In this document: one piece after another, positions 1-8,532 of the stretch
Numbering within the stretch: the first letter of the stretch is position 1
Layout of the letters: each line of letters opens with the position of its first letter
Assembly (NCBI RefSeq): GCF_904426505.1
Contig: NZ_CAJGBN010000072.1
Coordinates: forward strand, 142,219 to 206,218
Reading direction: 5' to 3'
DNA from: Rubrivivax sp. A210
GTDB taxonomy: Bacteria > Pseudomonadota > Gammaproteobacteria > Burkholderiales > Burkholderiaceae_C
Length of the DNA stretch: 64,000 bases
Position numbers and translations under genes: made by a program
Notes under the pieces: generated by a model
Databases searched by the model: none
What the model saw: the letters and a program-made list of their open reading frames with translations, nothing else
What the model was told of the DNA's origin: nothing

Positions 1-1
1 G

Positions 2-1348
2 TATTCGACCTCGCTGCTGCTGTGCCGCAGCACGCTGCAGCGGCCACGCCTGAACCGGCTGCGCGCCCAGGAGTTCGTGCTGCTGGGTGCCAACCACGCC
101 AACGAGACGCCGCTGGCCGACATCGAAGTCTGCGACCCGACGCTGGCCCTCGAGCTGGGAACCGGCTCAGGGGTGGCGGTCCACCGGCCCGAGGATTGGC
201 GGCAGGCCACGCCGCCGGCCACGTTCGACCAGGCGGTGGAGCAGGTGGCCTCCAGTCTGCTGGACGATGGTCGCAGCATGGTCTCGGCCTTTGGCAGCAA
301 GATCGGCATGGCGCTGTCCGGTGGCTTCGACTCGCGCCTGATCCTGGCCGTGCTCGACAGCCTGGAAGTGCGGCCGGCGCTTTATGTCTACGGCCGCGAA
401 GGCGATGCCGATGTGCAGATCGCCAGCGCCAAGGCCGCGGACCTGGGCCTGGCCATCCGCTGCATCGACAAGTCGGTGCTGAACGCCGGCCAGCCCGCGT
501 TCGATGCCGCCGGACTGCGGGCGAGCCTCGGCTTCTTCGACGGCCTGCCCACCGATGGGGTCTTCGACCGCGGTGCCGACCGCCTGACGCGCTTGCTGCA
601 GGTCGAGGGCGGGACGCTCAACCTGAATGGCGGCGGCGGCGAAATCCTGCGCAACTTCTTCTACATCCGCGACCGCGCCTACACCGCCGATGAACTGGTG
701 GGCGTTTTCTATTCGAACTGGGTGCCGCAGGCCGTGCCGTCACCGGAGGACCGGCTGGCGCTGCGGGCGGCCTTGGGAAGCGGCATCCTGGCCTGCCTGG
801 GATTCGATTCAAATGCTGCCGCCACGACGGCCCGGCGCCTGTCGCGCAGCGATGTCGAACTGGTGTACTCGCTGTACCGTCTGCGCTACTGGATGGGGCG
901 AAACAATTCGGTGGCGTCGCGCTACGGCGATTTCCTGACGCCCCTGCCTCACCCCGGGCTCGTCAGCCTGGCGGCACGCATACCCATACGCTGGAAGACC
1001 TACGGCCAGCTCGAAAGCGCGGTGATCAACCGGCTTTCGCCGCGGGTCGCCGACGGCCCGAGCGACTACGGCTTTTCCTTCGCCAGCGGCCCCCATCTGG
1101 CGCATCGGATGCGGCTCGCGGGTACGCTGGTCCGCCCGGTCGCGTTGCGGCGGGCCTCGACGGCCATACGCCATGCGCTGGGCCGCAGCGCGCAGGCGCG
1201 GGCACCGGCCGAGTGGACGGCGGCCTTGCCGGATGCGGAGGTGGACTGGATCGATGTGCGCTACCTGTCGGACACGGCCCAGTTGAACCGCCTGATGACG
1301 CTGCGGGCGCTGTTGTCACCCTCTTTCGACCCTGTCGCCGCCGCATGA
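2..1348 (+). CDS. Asparagine synthase-like ATP-pyrophosphatase (5' partial)
   Basis: The frame is open from base 2, so the true start lies upstream of the window; 448 residues are visible. The PP-loop LSGGFDSRL (about 305-340) is the ATP-pyrophosphatase signature of the asparagine synthase C-terminal domain, which adenylates a carboxylate before amide transfer. The conserved late segment RYWMGRNNSVASRYGDF (about 885-935) matches my recollection of asparagine-synthase-related proteins found in polysaccharide loci. The N-terminal glutaminase domain, if present, is outside the window. It sits 52 bp upstream of an XrtA-associated decarboxylase, so I infer a role in amidating a precursor or sugar of the exosortase A exopolysaccharide; the substrate is not known. 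It does not look like the standard XrtA amidotransferases 1 or 2 from the visible part. Confidence 0.8.
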   Translation, partial: YSTSLLLCRSTLQRPRLNRLRAQEFVLLGANHANETPLADIEVCDPTLALELGTGSGVAVHRPEDWRQATPPATFDQAVEQVASSLLDDGRSMVSAFGSKIGMALSGGFDSRLILAVLDSLEVRPALYVYGREGDADVQIASAKAADLGLAIRCIDKSVLNAGQPAFDAAGLRASLGFFDGLPTDGVFDRGADRLTRLLQVEGGTLNLNGGGGEILRNFFYIRDRAYTADELVGVFYSNWVPQAVPSPEDRLALRAALGSGILACLGFDSNAAATTARRLSRSDVELVYSLYRLRYWMGRNNSVASRYGDFLTPLPHPGLVSLAARIPIRWKTYGQLESAVINRLSPRVADGPSDYGFSFASGPHLAHRMRLAGTLVRPVALRRASTAIRHALGRSAQARAPAEWTAALPDAEVDWIDVRYLSDTAQLNRLMTLRALLSPSFDPVAAA

Positions 1349-1400
1349 CCGCGGCTGACCGCGCGCCTGGCGGCGCGCAGGCATTTGGAGCATTCGAGCC

Positions 1401-2639
1401 ATGAAGGAGACGAGCAAACCCGTCCACGCAGCCATGGACGCCTTTGCCACCGCCGCCGGCGAATTGCATGTGGGCGGCCAGCCGGTCACGAGGCTCGCCG
1501 CCCGCGTCGGCCAGACCCCCTTCTACGCCTACAGCCGCAGCCTGCTGCGTGCCCGCGTGGCCCAGCTGCGCGCGGCGTTGCCGCCGCAGATCAAGCTGCA
1601 CTACGCGATGAAGGCCAACCCGATGCCGGCCGTGGTGCAGTTCATGGCGGGCCTGGTGGACGGCATCGATGTCGCCTCGGCCGGCGAATTGAAGGTGGCG
1701 CTGGATGCCGGCGCCAACCCGGCCGAGGTGAGCTTTGCCGGGCCGGGCAAGCGCGACATCGAGCTCCAGCAGGCGGTGGCCGCGGGCGTGCTGGTGAATG
1801 TCGAATCGATGCGCGAGCTGCCGGTGCTGGCCGCAGCCTCGCAGGCCCTGGGCCTGCCGGCGCGGGTGGCGGTGCGCGTCAACCCCGATTTCGAGCTCAA
1901 GGGCTCGGGCATGAAGATGGGCGGCGGACCCAAGCAGTTCGGCGTCGATGTCGAGGTCGTGCCCGAGATGCTGGCCTGGATGGCGCGCGAGGGCCTGGCG
2001 TTCGAGGGTTTTCACCTCTTCGCCGGCTCGCAGAACCTGCGCGCCGAGTCGATCTGCGAGGCACAGCTCAAGAGCTACGAGCTGGCGCTGCGGCTGGCCG
2101 CAGACGCACCGGCGCCGGTGCGCTTTCTCAACCTCGGCGGCGGTTTCGGCATCCCTTACTTTCCGGGTGAGCAGCGGCTGGACCTGGCACCCATCGGCGC
2201 CAACCTGGCGGCGCTGACCGAGCGGGCGGCGGCCGACCTGCCGCAGGCGCACCTGGTCATCGAACTGGGCCGCTACTTCGTCGGCGAGGCCGGCGTGTAC
2301 ATCACGCGCATCGTCGACCGCAAGGTCTCGCGCGGCCACACCTACCTGATCACCGATGGCGGGCTCAACCACCACCTGTCGGCATCGGGCAATTTCGGCC
2401 AGGTGATCCGCAAGAACTACCCGGTGGCCATCGCCAACCGCATGGAGGGGGCCGAACGCGAGACGGTCTCGGTGGTGGGCCCGCTGTGTACGCCGCTGGA
2501 CCTGCTGGCCGACCGCATGGAACTGCCGCGCGCCGAGGTCGGCGACCTGGTGGCCGTGTTCCAGTCGGGGGCCTATGGCGCCAGTGCCAGCCCGCAGGCC
2601 TTTCTGGGGCACCCGGTGTGCGTGGAAGTGCTGGTCTGA
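1401..2639 (+). CDS. PLP-dependent decarboxylase, exosortase A system-associated
   Basis: 412-residue fold-type III (alanine racemase-like barrel) decarboxylase related to diaminopimelate and ornithine decarboxylases. Visible marks are LHYAMKANP, with the PLP-binding lysine near residue 74, GGGFGIPYFPGE in the phosphate-binding loop, ELGRYFVGEAG, and GPLCTPLD before the C-terminal SGAYGAS. This combination is typical of the XrtA-associated decarboxylase type. It probably makes a decarboxylated amino acid moiety for the exopolysaccharide assembled with the PEP-CTERM/exosortase system; the substrate is inferred only. ATG at 1401 has GGAG at 1387-1390 upstream. It belongs with the asparagine-synthase-like gene before it and the O-antigen-ligase-like gene after it; a palindromic element separates it from the latter. 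Confidence 0.9.
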   Translation: MKETSKPVHAAMDAFATAAGELHVGGQPVTRLAARVGQTPFYAYSRSLLRARVAQLRAALPPQIKLHYAMKANPMPAVVQFMAGLVDGIDVASAGELKVALDAGANPAEVSFAGPGKRDIELQQAVAAGVLVNVESMRELPVLAAASQALGLPARVAVRVNPDFELKGSGMKMGGGPKQFGVDVEVVPEMLAWMAREGLAFEGFHLFAGSQNLRAESICEAQLKSYELALRLAADAPAPVRFLNLGGGFGIPYFPGEQRLDLAPIGANLAALTERAAADLPQAHLVIELGRYFVGEAGVYITRIVDRKVSRGHTYLITDGGLNHHLSASGNFGQVIRKNYPVAIANRMEGAERETVSVVGPLCTPLDLLADRMELPRAEVGDLVAVFQSGAYGASASPQAFLGHPVCVEVLV

Positions 2640-2648
2640 GCCCAGACA

Positions 2649-2674
2649 CACGACAGTCCCTGCGGACTGTCGTG
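2649..2674. repeat. Perfect 11-bp palindromic element (copy 1)
   Basis: CACGACAGTCC, loop CTGC, GGACTGTCGTG: a perfect 11-bp stem just after the decarboxylase stop codon. A closely similar element lies at 46627-46652 in another intergenic gap. There is no T-tract, so it is more likely a REP-like repeat or RNA-stabilising/attenuating hairpin than a classical intrinsic terminator. Confidence 0.7.
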
Positions 2675-2703
2675 GGGCTGGCGAATGTCCGCGCAGGGCT
2701 CGC

Positions 2704-5106
2704 ATGCGCGGGCTGAGGCATCCGCTGCGGCAGGGCGTTGCCGCGTTGCTGGCTCTGGCCTGCGCCGCCTGCGGTCTGTGGCTGGCGGCCCACCACCCGC
2801 TGTCGCCCGCGCTGGCGTTGGTGGGCGTCGTGGCCGCGGCGGCGGCGGCCTTCTGGCGCCCGACCTGGGCGCTGGCCGGCCTGCTGGCGCTGCTGCCCTG
2901 GGCCGGGTTGATGCCCTGGACCGGCTGGCTGGTGGTGGAAGAGTTCGATCTGCTGGTGTTGGCCGTGGCGGCCGGCGGGCATGCGCGCATTGCCGCCGGC
3001 TGGCCGGCCCAGCCCACGGCGCGAATGCGCCTGGCGCGCGCCTGGCTGCTGGGGGCGCCGCTGTTGGCGGCCACCGCGCTGGCCGCGGCCATCGGCGTGG
3101 CCGATGCCGGCGGCCTGGCCTGGGGCTGGTGGCAGGGCTATCACGAGCCGCTGAACAGCCTGCGCCTGGCCAAGCCGCTGCTGGCGGTGGCGCTGCTGCT
3201 GCCGCTGTGGCGGGGCGCCTGGCGCGCCGATGCCGCCGCGGCCACCTGGGCCTTCCAGGCCGGCATGGTGGGCATGTTGGGTGCCACGGCGCTGGGCGTG
3301 GTCTGGGAGCGGCTGGCCTTCACCGGGCTGCTGGATTTTTCCAGCGACTATCGCGCCACCGGCCTGTTCTGGGAGATGCACGTCGGCGGCGCCGCGCTCG
3401 ACGCCGTGTTGTCTGCCTCGCTGCCCTTTGCCCTGCTGGCCTGGCGCTCGGCTGCGACGCCGCGGCGTTGGGCGCTGGTGGCGCTGGTCTGCGCGCTCGG
3501 CCTCTACGCCGCGCTGGTGACCTTTTCGCGCATCGTCTACCTGGGGGTGCCGCTGGGCCTGGGCTGCACGCTGGTGCTGCTGGCGCGGCAGCAGCAGCGC
3601 CAGGGGCAGGCGGTGGCACCGACCTGGGTCACGGTGGCGGTGGCGGCCGCCCTTTACCTGGCGCTGGCCTGGTGGCTGTTTCCGGGTAGCGGCTGGCGCG
3701 GCCAGGTGACGCTGCTGGCGGCGGTGGCGCTGTTGCTGCCGCTGGCCACCCTGCCTAGCCGCAGCCGCACGCCCTGGGTGCCGGCGGCGCTGGTGTTCGG
3801 CCTGCTGGCGGTGATGGCCGTCGCTGCCCTGGTGCTGCTGGCGCCCAAGGGCGCCTACCTGGCGTTTGCGCTGGCCTGGCTGGCCACTGCGACGTCGCTG
3901 TGGCGTGGGCGCGGCGGCGGCCTGGGCGCGGTGGTGCTGTCCTGGGCCGGTTTTGCCGGCGTGCTGGCAGCGCTGGCGGCGGTGGGCCTGCACTGGGGCG
4001 AAGGCGAGGGGCTGGAGCGCAGCCTGCCCGTGGCGCTGGTGCTGGCAGCGCTGGCTGCCTATGCGCGACGCGATCCGCCCTGGCCGGCTGACTGGCGCTG
4101 GCAGGGCCGGCTGCTGGGGTTGTGCCTGCTGGTGTCGGCGGTGGTGGGCGTGTTCGGCGCCGGCGCCTACATGGGCGACCGCATGACGGCCACGCGCCAG
4201 GACGGCGAGGACCGCCGCACCCACTGGCGCGAAGCCCTGGGGCTGTTGCGCTCGCCCGCCGAGCAGTTTCTGGGCAAGGGCCTGGGGCGCTTCACGGCGC
4301 AGCGCGCGATGTCGGGCCAGACTCAGGACCAGATCGGCGACGCCAGGCTGCGCGAGAGCGACGACGGCGCCCGCTGGGTGGTGCTGAGCGGGGGCAAGCA
4401 CATGCTGGGCTGGGGGGCGGTATTCCGCCTCTCGCAGCGGGTTGCCGTGCCGCAGGGAACGGCCCGGCTGCGCCTGCGCCTGCGCACCGAGCAGGCGGCG
4501 GAGATCCAGGTCGACCTGTGCGAGAAGCATCTGCTCTACAACGCAGCCTGCCTGGGCGGCCAGCGTCACTTGAAGCCGGCGGCCGGGCTGTGGCAGACGC
4601 TGGAATGGCCGCTCAAGGGCGAGGCCATCAGCGGTGGCCCCTGGTACGCGCCGCGCCTGGTGGTGCTTTCCATCGGCGTCGGCACGCCGGGCGCGCGCAT
4701 CGAGGTCGACGATCTGAGTCTGGTCGACCCGCGCGGCGAGATGCTCGCCAACGGCGCCTTTGAGCGCGGCCTGGCGCGCTGGTTCGTTACCAGCGATCAC
4801 AACCACCTGCCATGGCATGCCAAGAATGTGGGCGTGCATGTGCTGTTCGAGCAAGGCCTGCTGGGCGCGGTGGCGGTGCTGGTGCTGCTGCTGCCGGCGC
4901 TGTGGCGCGTCACGCTGGGAGCGGCGCGCCACCACCGGCTGGCGCCGCCGCTGGCCGGGGCCATGCTGGGCCTGCTGGCCGTGGGCATGGTCGACAGCCT
5001 GCTCGACATCCCCCGTGTGGCCTTTGTCGCATGGTGGCTGTTGCTGGTGGCCGTGACGCTGCCCGGGCATCGCCCTGCCGGACCGGCGCCGCGCCGCGCC
5101 CCCTAA
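2704..5106 (+). CDS. O-antigen ligase/polymerase-like membrane protein with large periplasmic domain
   Basis: 800 residues, about a dozen hydrophobic segments, resembling the Wzy_C/O-antigen ligase family that polymerises or transfers polysaccharide at the periplasmic face of the inner membrane. The ATG at 2704 is preferred because upstream in-frame sequence overlaps the decarboxylase gene. Between roughly residues 545 and 690 lies a hydrophilic, beta-rich segment with LRLRLRTEQAAEIQVDLCEK and IEVDDLSLVDP, resembling a jelly-roll or carbohydrate-binding module. It is followed by DHNHLPWHAKN (H699-H705) and FEQGLLG, the conserved end of the catalytic periplasmic loop. The gene closes the XrtA exopolysaccharide cluster, so polymerisation or ligation of that polymer is inferred. 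Its stop codon overlaps the -10-like box of yajC. Confidence 0.85.
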   Translation: MRGLRHPLRQGVAALLALACAACGLWLAAHHPLSPALALVGVVAAAAAAFWRPTWALAGLLALLPWAGLMPWTGWLVVEEFDLLVLAVAAGGHARIAAGWPAQPTARMRLARAWLLGAPLLAATALAAAIGVADAGGLAWGWWQGYHEPLNSLRLAKPLLAVALLLPLWRGAWRADAAAATWAFQAGMVGMLGATALGVVWERLAFTGLLDFSSDYRATGLFWEMHVGGAALDAVLSASLPFALLAWRSAATPRRWALVALVCALGLYAALVTFSRIVYLGVPLGLGCTLVLLARQQQRQGQAVAPTWVTVAVAAALYLALAWWLFPGSGWRGQVTLLAAVALLLPLATLPSRSRTPWVPAALVFGLLAVMAVAALVLLAPKGAYLAFALAWLATATSLWRGRGGGLGAVVLSWAGFAGVLAALAAVGLHWGEGEGLERSLPVALVLAALAAYARRDPPWPADWRWQGRLLGLCLLVSAVVGVFGAGAYMGDRMTATRQDGEDRRTHWREALGLLRSPAEQFLGKGLGRFTAQRAMSGQTQDQIGDARLRESDDGARWVVLSGGKHMLGWGAVFRLSQRVAVPQGTARLRLRLRTEQAAEIQVDLCEKHLLYNAACLGGQRHLKPAAGLWQTLEWPLKGEAISGGPWYAPRLVVLSIGVGTPGARIEVDDLSLVDPRGEMLANGAFERGLARWFVTSDHNHLPWHAKNVGVHVLFEQGLLGAVAVLVLLLPALWRVTLGAARHHRLAPPLAGAMLGLLAVGMVDSLLDIPRVAFVAWWLLLVAVTLPGHRPAGPAPRRAP

Positions 5107-5109
5107 AAT
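5104..5109 (+). promoter_or_regulatory. Putative -10 box for yajC-secDF
   Basis: TAAAAT overlaps the stop codon of the O-antigen-ligase-like gene, 75 bp before the yajC start. The context CCTAAAAT-N-GCGCG also occurs upstream of fba (30523). No convincing -35 is visible. Confidence 0.35.
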
Positions 5110-5184
5110 GCGCGATTCGCCCGCTCTCGCCGGGTCCGACTCCCGCCCGCCCCAGGGCCCCGCCCGAACCAAGGACCGACAGCC

Positions 5185-5517
5185 GTGTTCATTTCGCAAG
5201 CCATTGCCCAGACCGCCCCGGCCGCCGCCGCCGGGGGCGACGCCCAATCCTCGCTGCTCAGCATGCTGCCGCTGGTGCTGATGTTCGTGGTGCTGTACTT
5301 CATCATGATCCGGCCGCAGATGAAGAAGCAGAAGGAGCACAAGGCCATGATCGAGGCCGTCGCCAAGGGCGACGAGGTGGTCATTGCCGGCGGCGTGCTC
5401 GGCCGCGTCTCCAAGCTCGGCGAGACCTACATCCACGTCGAGGTGGCCAAGGAAGTCGAACTGCAGGTGCAGCGCGTCGCCATCGTCCAGGTGCTGCCCA
5501 AGGGCACCTTCAAGTAA
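5185..5517 (+). CDS. yajC: Sec translocon accessory protein YajC
   Basis: 110 residues: short periplasmic N-terminus, one membrane segment (about 25-45, LLSMLPLVLMFVVLYFIMI) and the conserved RPQMKKQKEH followed by GDEVVIAGGVLGRV. YajC associates with SecDF and the SecYEG translocon. GTG start at 5185 with AAGGA nine bases upstream (5171-5175). It leads yajC-secD-secF. The queA and tgt genes that usually precede it in proteobacteria are absent here; the exopolysaccharide locus abuts instead. Confidence 0.96.
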   Translation: MFISQAIAQTAPAAAAGGDAQSSLLSMLPLVLMFVVLYFIMIRPQMKKQKEHKAMIEAVAKGDEVVIAGGVLGRVSKLGETYIHVEVAKEVELQVQRVAIVQVLPKGTFK

Positions 5518-5565
5518 CGGCACAGGCGCGGCCCTGCGGCCGCGCTGCCAGCCCCGGGAACTCTG

Positions 5566-7437
5566 ATGAACCGCTACCCCTGGTGGAAGTACGCGATGCT
5601 GGGCGTCGCGCTGCTGATCGGCCTGCTCTACACCCTGCCCAATCTCTACGGCGAGGCCCCTGCCGTCCAGGTGTCCGGGGCCAAGTCCACCGTCAAGGTG
5701 GACGCCGCGATGATCGAGCGCGTGCGCCAGATCGTGCAGGCGGCCGGGCTCAAGCCCGACTTCGTGCAGTTCGACGGCAACTCGGTGCGCGCCCGCTTTT
5801 CCGACACCGACAACCAGATCAAGGCCAAGGACGCCATCTCCAAGGCGCTCAACCCCGATCCGGCCGACCCGCGCTACATCGTTGCGCTCAACCTGGTCTC
5901 GCGCACGCCCGAATGGATGGCCGCCATCCACGCGCGCCCGATGTCGCTGGGCCTGGACCTGCGCGGCGGCGTTCACTTCCTGATGCAGGTGGACATGCGC
6001 GCCGCGCTCAAGCAGAGCGTGGACACCTACGCCAGCGACGCGCGCACCGCGCTGCGCGAGAAGCGCGTGCGCTTCGGCGGCATCGCCCGCGAAAGCAACG
6101 GCATCACGGTCTCGGTGCCCGATGCCGAGCAGGCCAAGCTGGCGCGCGACATCCTGTTCGACCGCCTGCCCTCGATGGACTGGACGCAGGAGCCGGTGGA
6201 CGGCGGCGGCCAGCGCGTGCTGGGCCGGCTCTCGCTCAAGGCCATCGCCGACATCCAGAAGCAGGCACTGACGCAGAACATCGAGACCCTGCACAAGCGC
6301 GTCAACGAGCTCGGCGTGGCTGAGCCGGTGATCCAGCAGGAGGGCGCTGACCGCGTGGTGGTGCAGCTGCCCGGCGTGCAGGACACGGCGCGCGCCAAGG
6401 ACATCATCGGCCGCACCGCGACGCTGCAGTTCCGCCTCGTCGAGACCGACACCGCCAGCGCTGGCGAAACCGTGCCGCAGCGGGCCCAGGCCGGCGAGAC
6501 CTCCACCCGCATGGTGGGCCTCAAGCGCGAGGTCATCGCCACCGGCGAGCAGCTCAAGCAGGCCGCCGCCACCATCGACAAGGACCAGCGCCCCGCCGTC
6601 AGCGTGCGCCTGGACGACGTCGCCGGCCGCGCCATGCGCGCGGTGACGCGCGAGAACCTGGGCAAGCCCATGGCCATCGTGCTCTACGAGAAGGGCAAGG
6701 GCGAGGCCGTCTCGGTGGCCACCATCCAGGGCGAGTTCGGCACCGATTTCCAGATCACCGGCAACTTCACGCCCCAGGAAACCGCCGACATCGCACTGCT
6801 CACGCGCGCCGGCGCGCTGGCCGCGCCGATGGAGATCATCGAAGAGCGCACCATCGGCCCCAGCCTGGGCGCCGAGAACATCGCCAAGGGCTTCGACAGC
6901 GTGATCTACGGCTTTGCCGCCATCGCCATCTTCATGTGTGCCTACTACCTGCTGTTCGGCATGTTCTCGTCGCTGGCGCTGGGCTTCAACCTGTTGTGCC
7001 TGGTGGCGGTGCTGAGCATGCTGCAGGCCACGCTCACGCTGCCCGGCATCGCGGCCATCGCCCTCACGCTGGGCATGGCCATCGATGCCAACGTGCTGAT
7101 CAACGAGCGCGTGCGCGAAGAGCTGCGCGGCGGCGCCAGCCCGCAGCAGGCCATCCACTCGGGCTATGAGTTGGCTTGGGGCACCATCCTCGACTCCAAC
7201 GTCACGACCCTGATCGCCGGCCTGGCCCTGCTCACCTTCGGCTCGGGCCCGGTGCGCGGCTTCGCGGTGGTGCATTGCCTGGGCATCCTGACCTCGATGT
7301 TCTCGGCCGTCGTCTTCTCGCGCGGCCTCGTCAACTTCTGGTACGGACGCCAGAAGCGGCTGAAGTCGGTCTCCATCGGGCAGGTGTGGCGGCCGGACGG
7401 CGCCGCGCCGGCGGCCACGGTCGAAGCCGAAGCCTGA
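5566..7437 (+). CDS. secD: Protein translocase subunit SecD
   Basis: 623 residues, normal length. An N-terminal membrane anchor is followed by the large periplasmic P1 region, with LGLDLRGGVHFLMQVD near residue 130, and C-terminal RND-like membrane segments containing ALTLGMAIDANVLINERVREE. With SecF it uses the proton gradient to complete late stages of Sec export across the inner membrane. It lies between yajC (48 bp gap) and secF (14 bp gap), consistent with one transcript. Confidence 0.98.
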   Translation: MNRYPWWKYAMLGVALLIGLLYTLPNLYGEAPAVQVSGAKSTVKVDAAMIERVRQIVQAAGLKPDFVQFDGNSVRARFSDTDNQIKAKDAISKALNPDPADPRYIVALNLVSRTPEWMAAIHARPMSLGLDLRGGVHFLMQVDMRAALKQSVDTYASDARTALREKRVRFGGIARESNGITVSVPDAEQAKLARDILFDRLPSMDWTQEPVDGGGQRVLGRLSLKAIADIQKQALTQNIETLHKRVNELGVAEPVIQQEGADRVVVQLPGVQDTARAKDIIGRTATLQFRLVETDTASAGETVPQRAQAGETSTRMVGLKREVIATGEQLKQAAATIDKDQRPAVSVRLDDVAGRAMRAVTRENLGKPMAIVLYEKGKGEAVSVATIQGEFGTDFQITGNFTPQETADIALLTRAGALAAPMEIIEERTIGPSLGAENIAKGFDSVIYGFAAIAIFMCAYYLLFGMFSSLALGFNLLCLVAVLSMLQATLTLPGIAAIALTLGMAIDANVLINERVREELRGGASPQQAIHSGYELAWGTILDSNVTTLIAGLALLTFGSGPVRGFAVVHCLGILTSMFSAVVFSRGLVNFWYGRQKRLKSVSIGQVWRPDGAAPAATVEAEA

Positions 7438-7451
7438 AGCAGGACTGAATC

Positions 7452-8486
7452 ATGGAATTTTTTAGGATACGCAAAGACATCCCGTTCATGCGCCATGCGC
7501 TGGTGCTGAACATCGTCTCCTTCGTCACCTTCGGGCTGGCGGTGTTCTTCCTCGTCACGCGCGGGCTGCACCTGTCGATCGAGTTCACCGGCGGCACGCT
7601 GATCGAGGTGCAGTACGCGCAGCCGGCCGATATCAACCGCGCCCGCGCCACCGTCGAGGCCATGGGCTTCGGCGAGGTGCAGGTGCAGAAGTTCGGCACC
7701 GCACGCGATGTGCTGATCCGCCTGCCGGTGCGCAAGGACGTGAAGCAGGCCGACGTGGCCGGCCGCGTCTTCGAGGCGCTGTGCAAGGTCGAGAGCGGCA
7801 CTGCAGGCACCAAGCAGTACACCACGCCCCAGGGCGAGCAGGTGAGCCGGCCTTCCTGCGCCACCGCCGGCGGCCAGGAGCCGCTGACGCTGACGCGCAC
7901 CGAGTTCGTCGGTCCTTCGGTCGGCGCCGAACTCTACGAGAACGGCGCCTGGGCGCTGCTCGTCACGGTGCTGGGCATCATGGCCTATCTGGCGGTGCGC
8001 TTCGAGTGGAAGTTTGCGCTCGCCGGCATCGTGGCCAACCTGCACGACGTGGTCATCATCCTGGGCTTCTTCGCCTTTTTCCAGTGGGAGTTCTCGCTCG
8101 CCGTGCTGGCCGCCATCCTGGCCGTGCTGGGCTATTCGGTGAACGAGTCGGTGGTCATCTTCGACCGCATACGCGAGGCCTTCCGGCGCTTCCGCAAGCT
8201 CACCACGCCCCAGGTCATCGACCATGCCATCACCAGCACCACCAGCCGCACCATCATCACCCACGGCAGCACGCAGATGATGGTGCTGTCGATGCTGGTC
8301 TTCGGCGGCCCGACGCTGCACTACTTTGCCATCGCGCTGACCATCGGCATCCTGTTCGGCATCTATTCGTCGATCTTCGTTGCCGCAGGCATCGCCATGT
8401 GGCTGGGGGTGAAGCGCGACGATCTGGTGAAGATAGGGGGCGAGAAGGCCGACCCCGACGATCCGAATGCCGGGGCCGTGGTGTAG
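7452..8486 (+). CDS. secF: Protein translocase subunit SecF
   Basis: 344 residues. N-terminal membrane anchor, conserved LSIEFTGGTLIEV after the first segment, and C-terminal membrane bundle with NESVVIFDRIREAFR and TTSRTIITHGSTQ. Partner of SecD in the SecDF proton-driven export motor. The loop around residues 117-138 (KQYTTPQGEQVSRPSCATAG) seems longer than in the E. coli protein. Last gene of yajC-secDF; 46 bp separate it from the DUF1631 gene. Confidence 0.98.
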   Translation: MEFFRIRKDIPFMRHALVLNIVSFVTFGLAVFFLVTRGLHLSIEFTGGTLIEVQYAQPADINRARATVEAMGFGEVQVQKFGTARDVLIRLPVRKDVKQADVAGRVFEALCKVESGTAGTKQYTTPQGEQVSRPSCATAGGQEPLTLTRTEFVGPSVGAELYENGAWALLVTVLGIMAYLAVRFEWKFALAGIVANLHDVVIILGFFAFFQWEFSLAVLAAILAVLGYSVNESVVIFDRIREAFRRFRKLTTPQVIDHAITSTTSRTIITHGSTQMMVLSMLVFGGPTLHYFAIALTIGILFGIYSSIFVAAGIAMWLGVKRDDLVKIGGEKADPDDPNAGAVV

Positions 8487-8532
8487 AGTGGTTTCGCTCC
8501 CCTAGCCACCAGCAGTTCCAAAACCCCTCCAC

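Noticed and set aside
2365..7275. Very long open frame on the minus strand opposite the O-antigen-ligase, yajC and secD genes
   Set aside because: Composition is Arg/His/Gln/Gly-rich with no domain sense, and the plus strand carries clear conserved genes. It is a GC-driven shadow frame; similar ones face pilJ, chpA and the metalloprotease gene.
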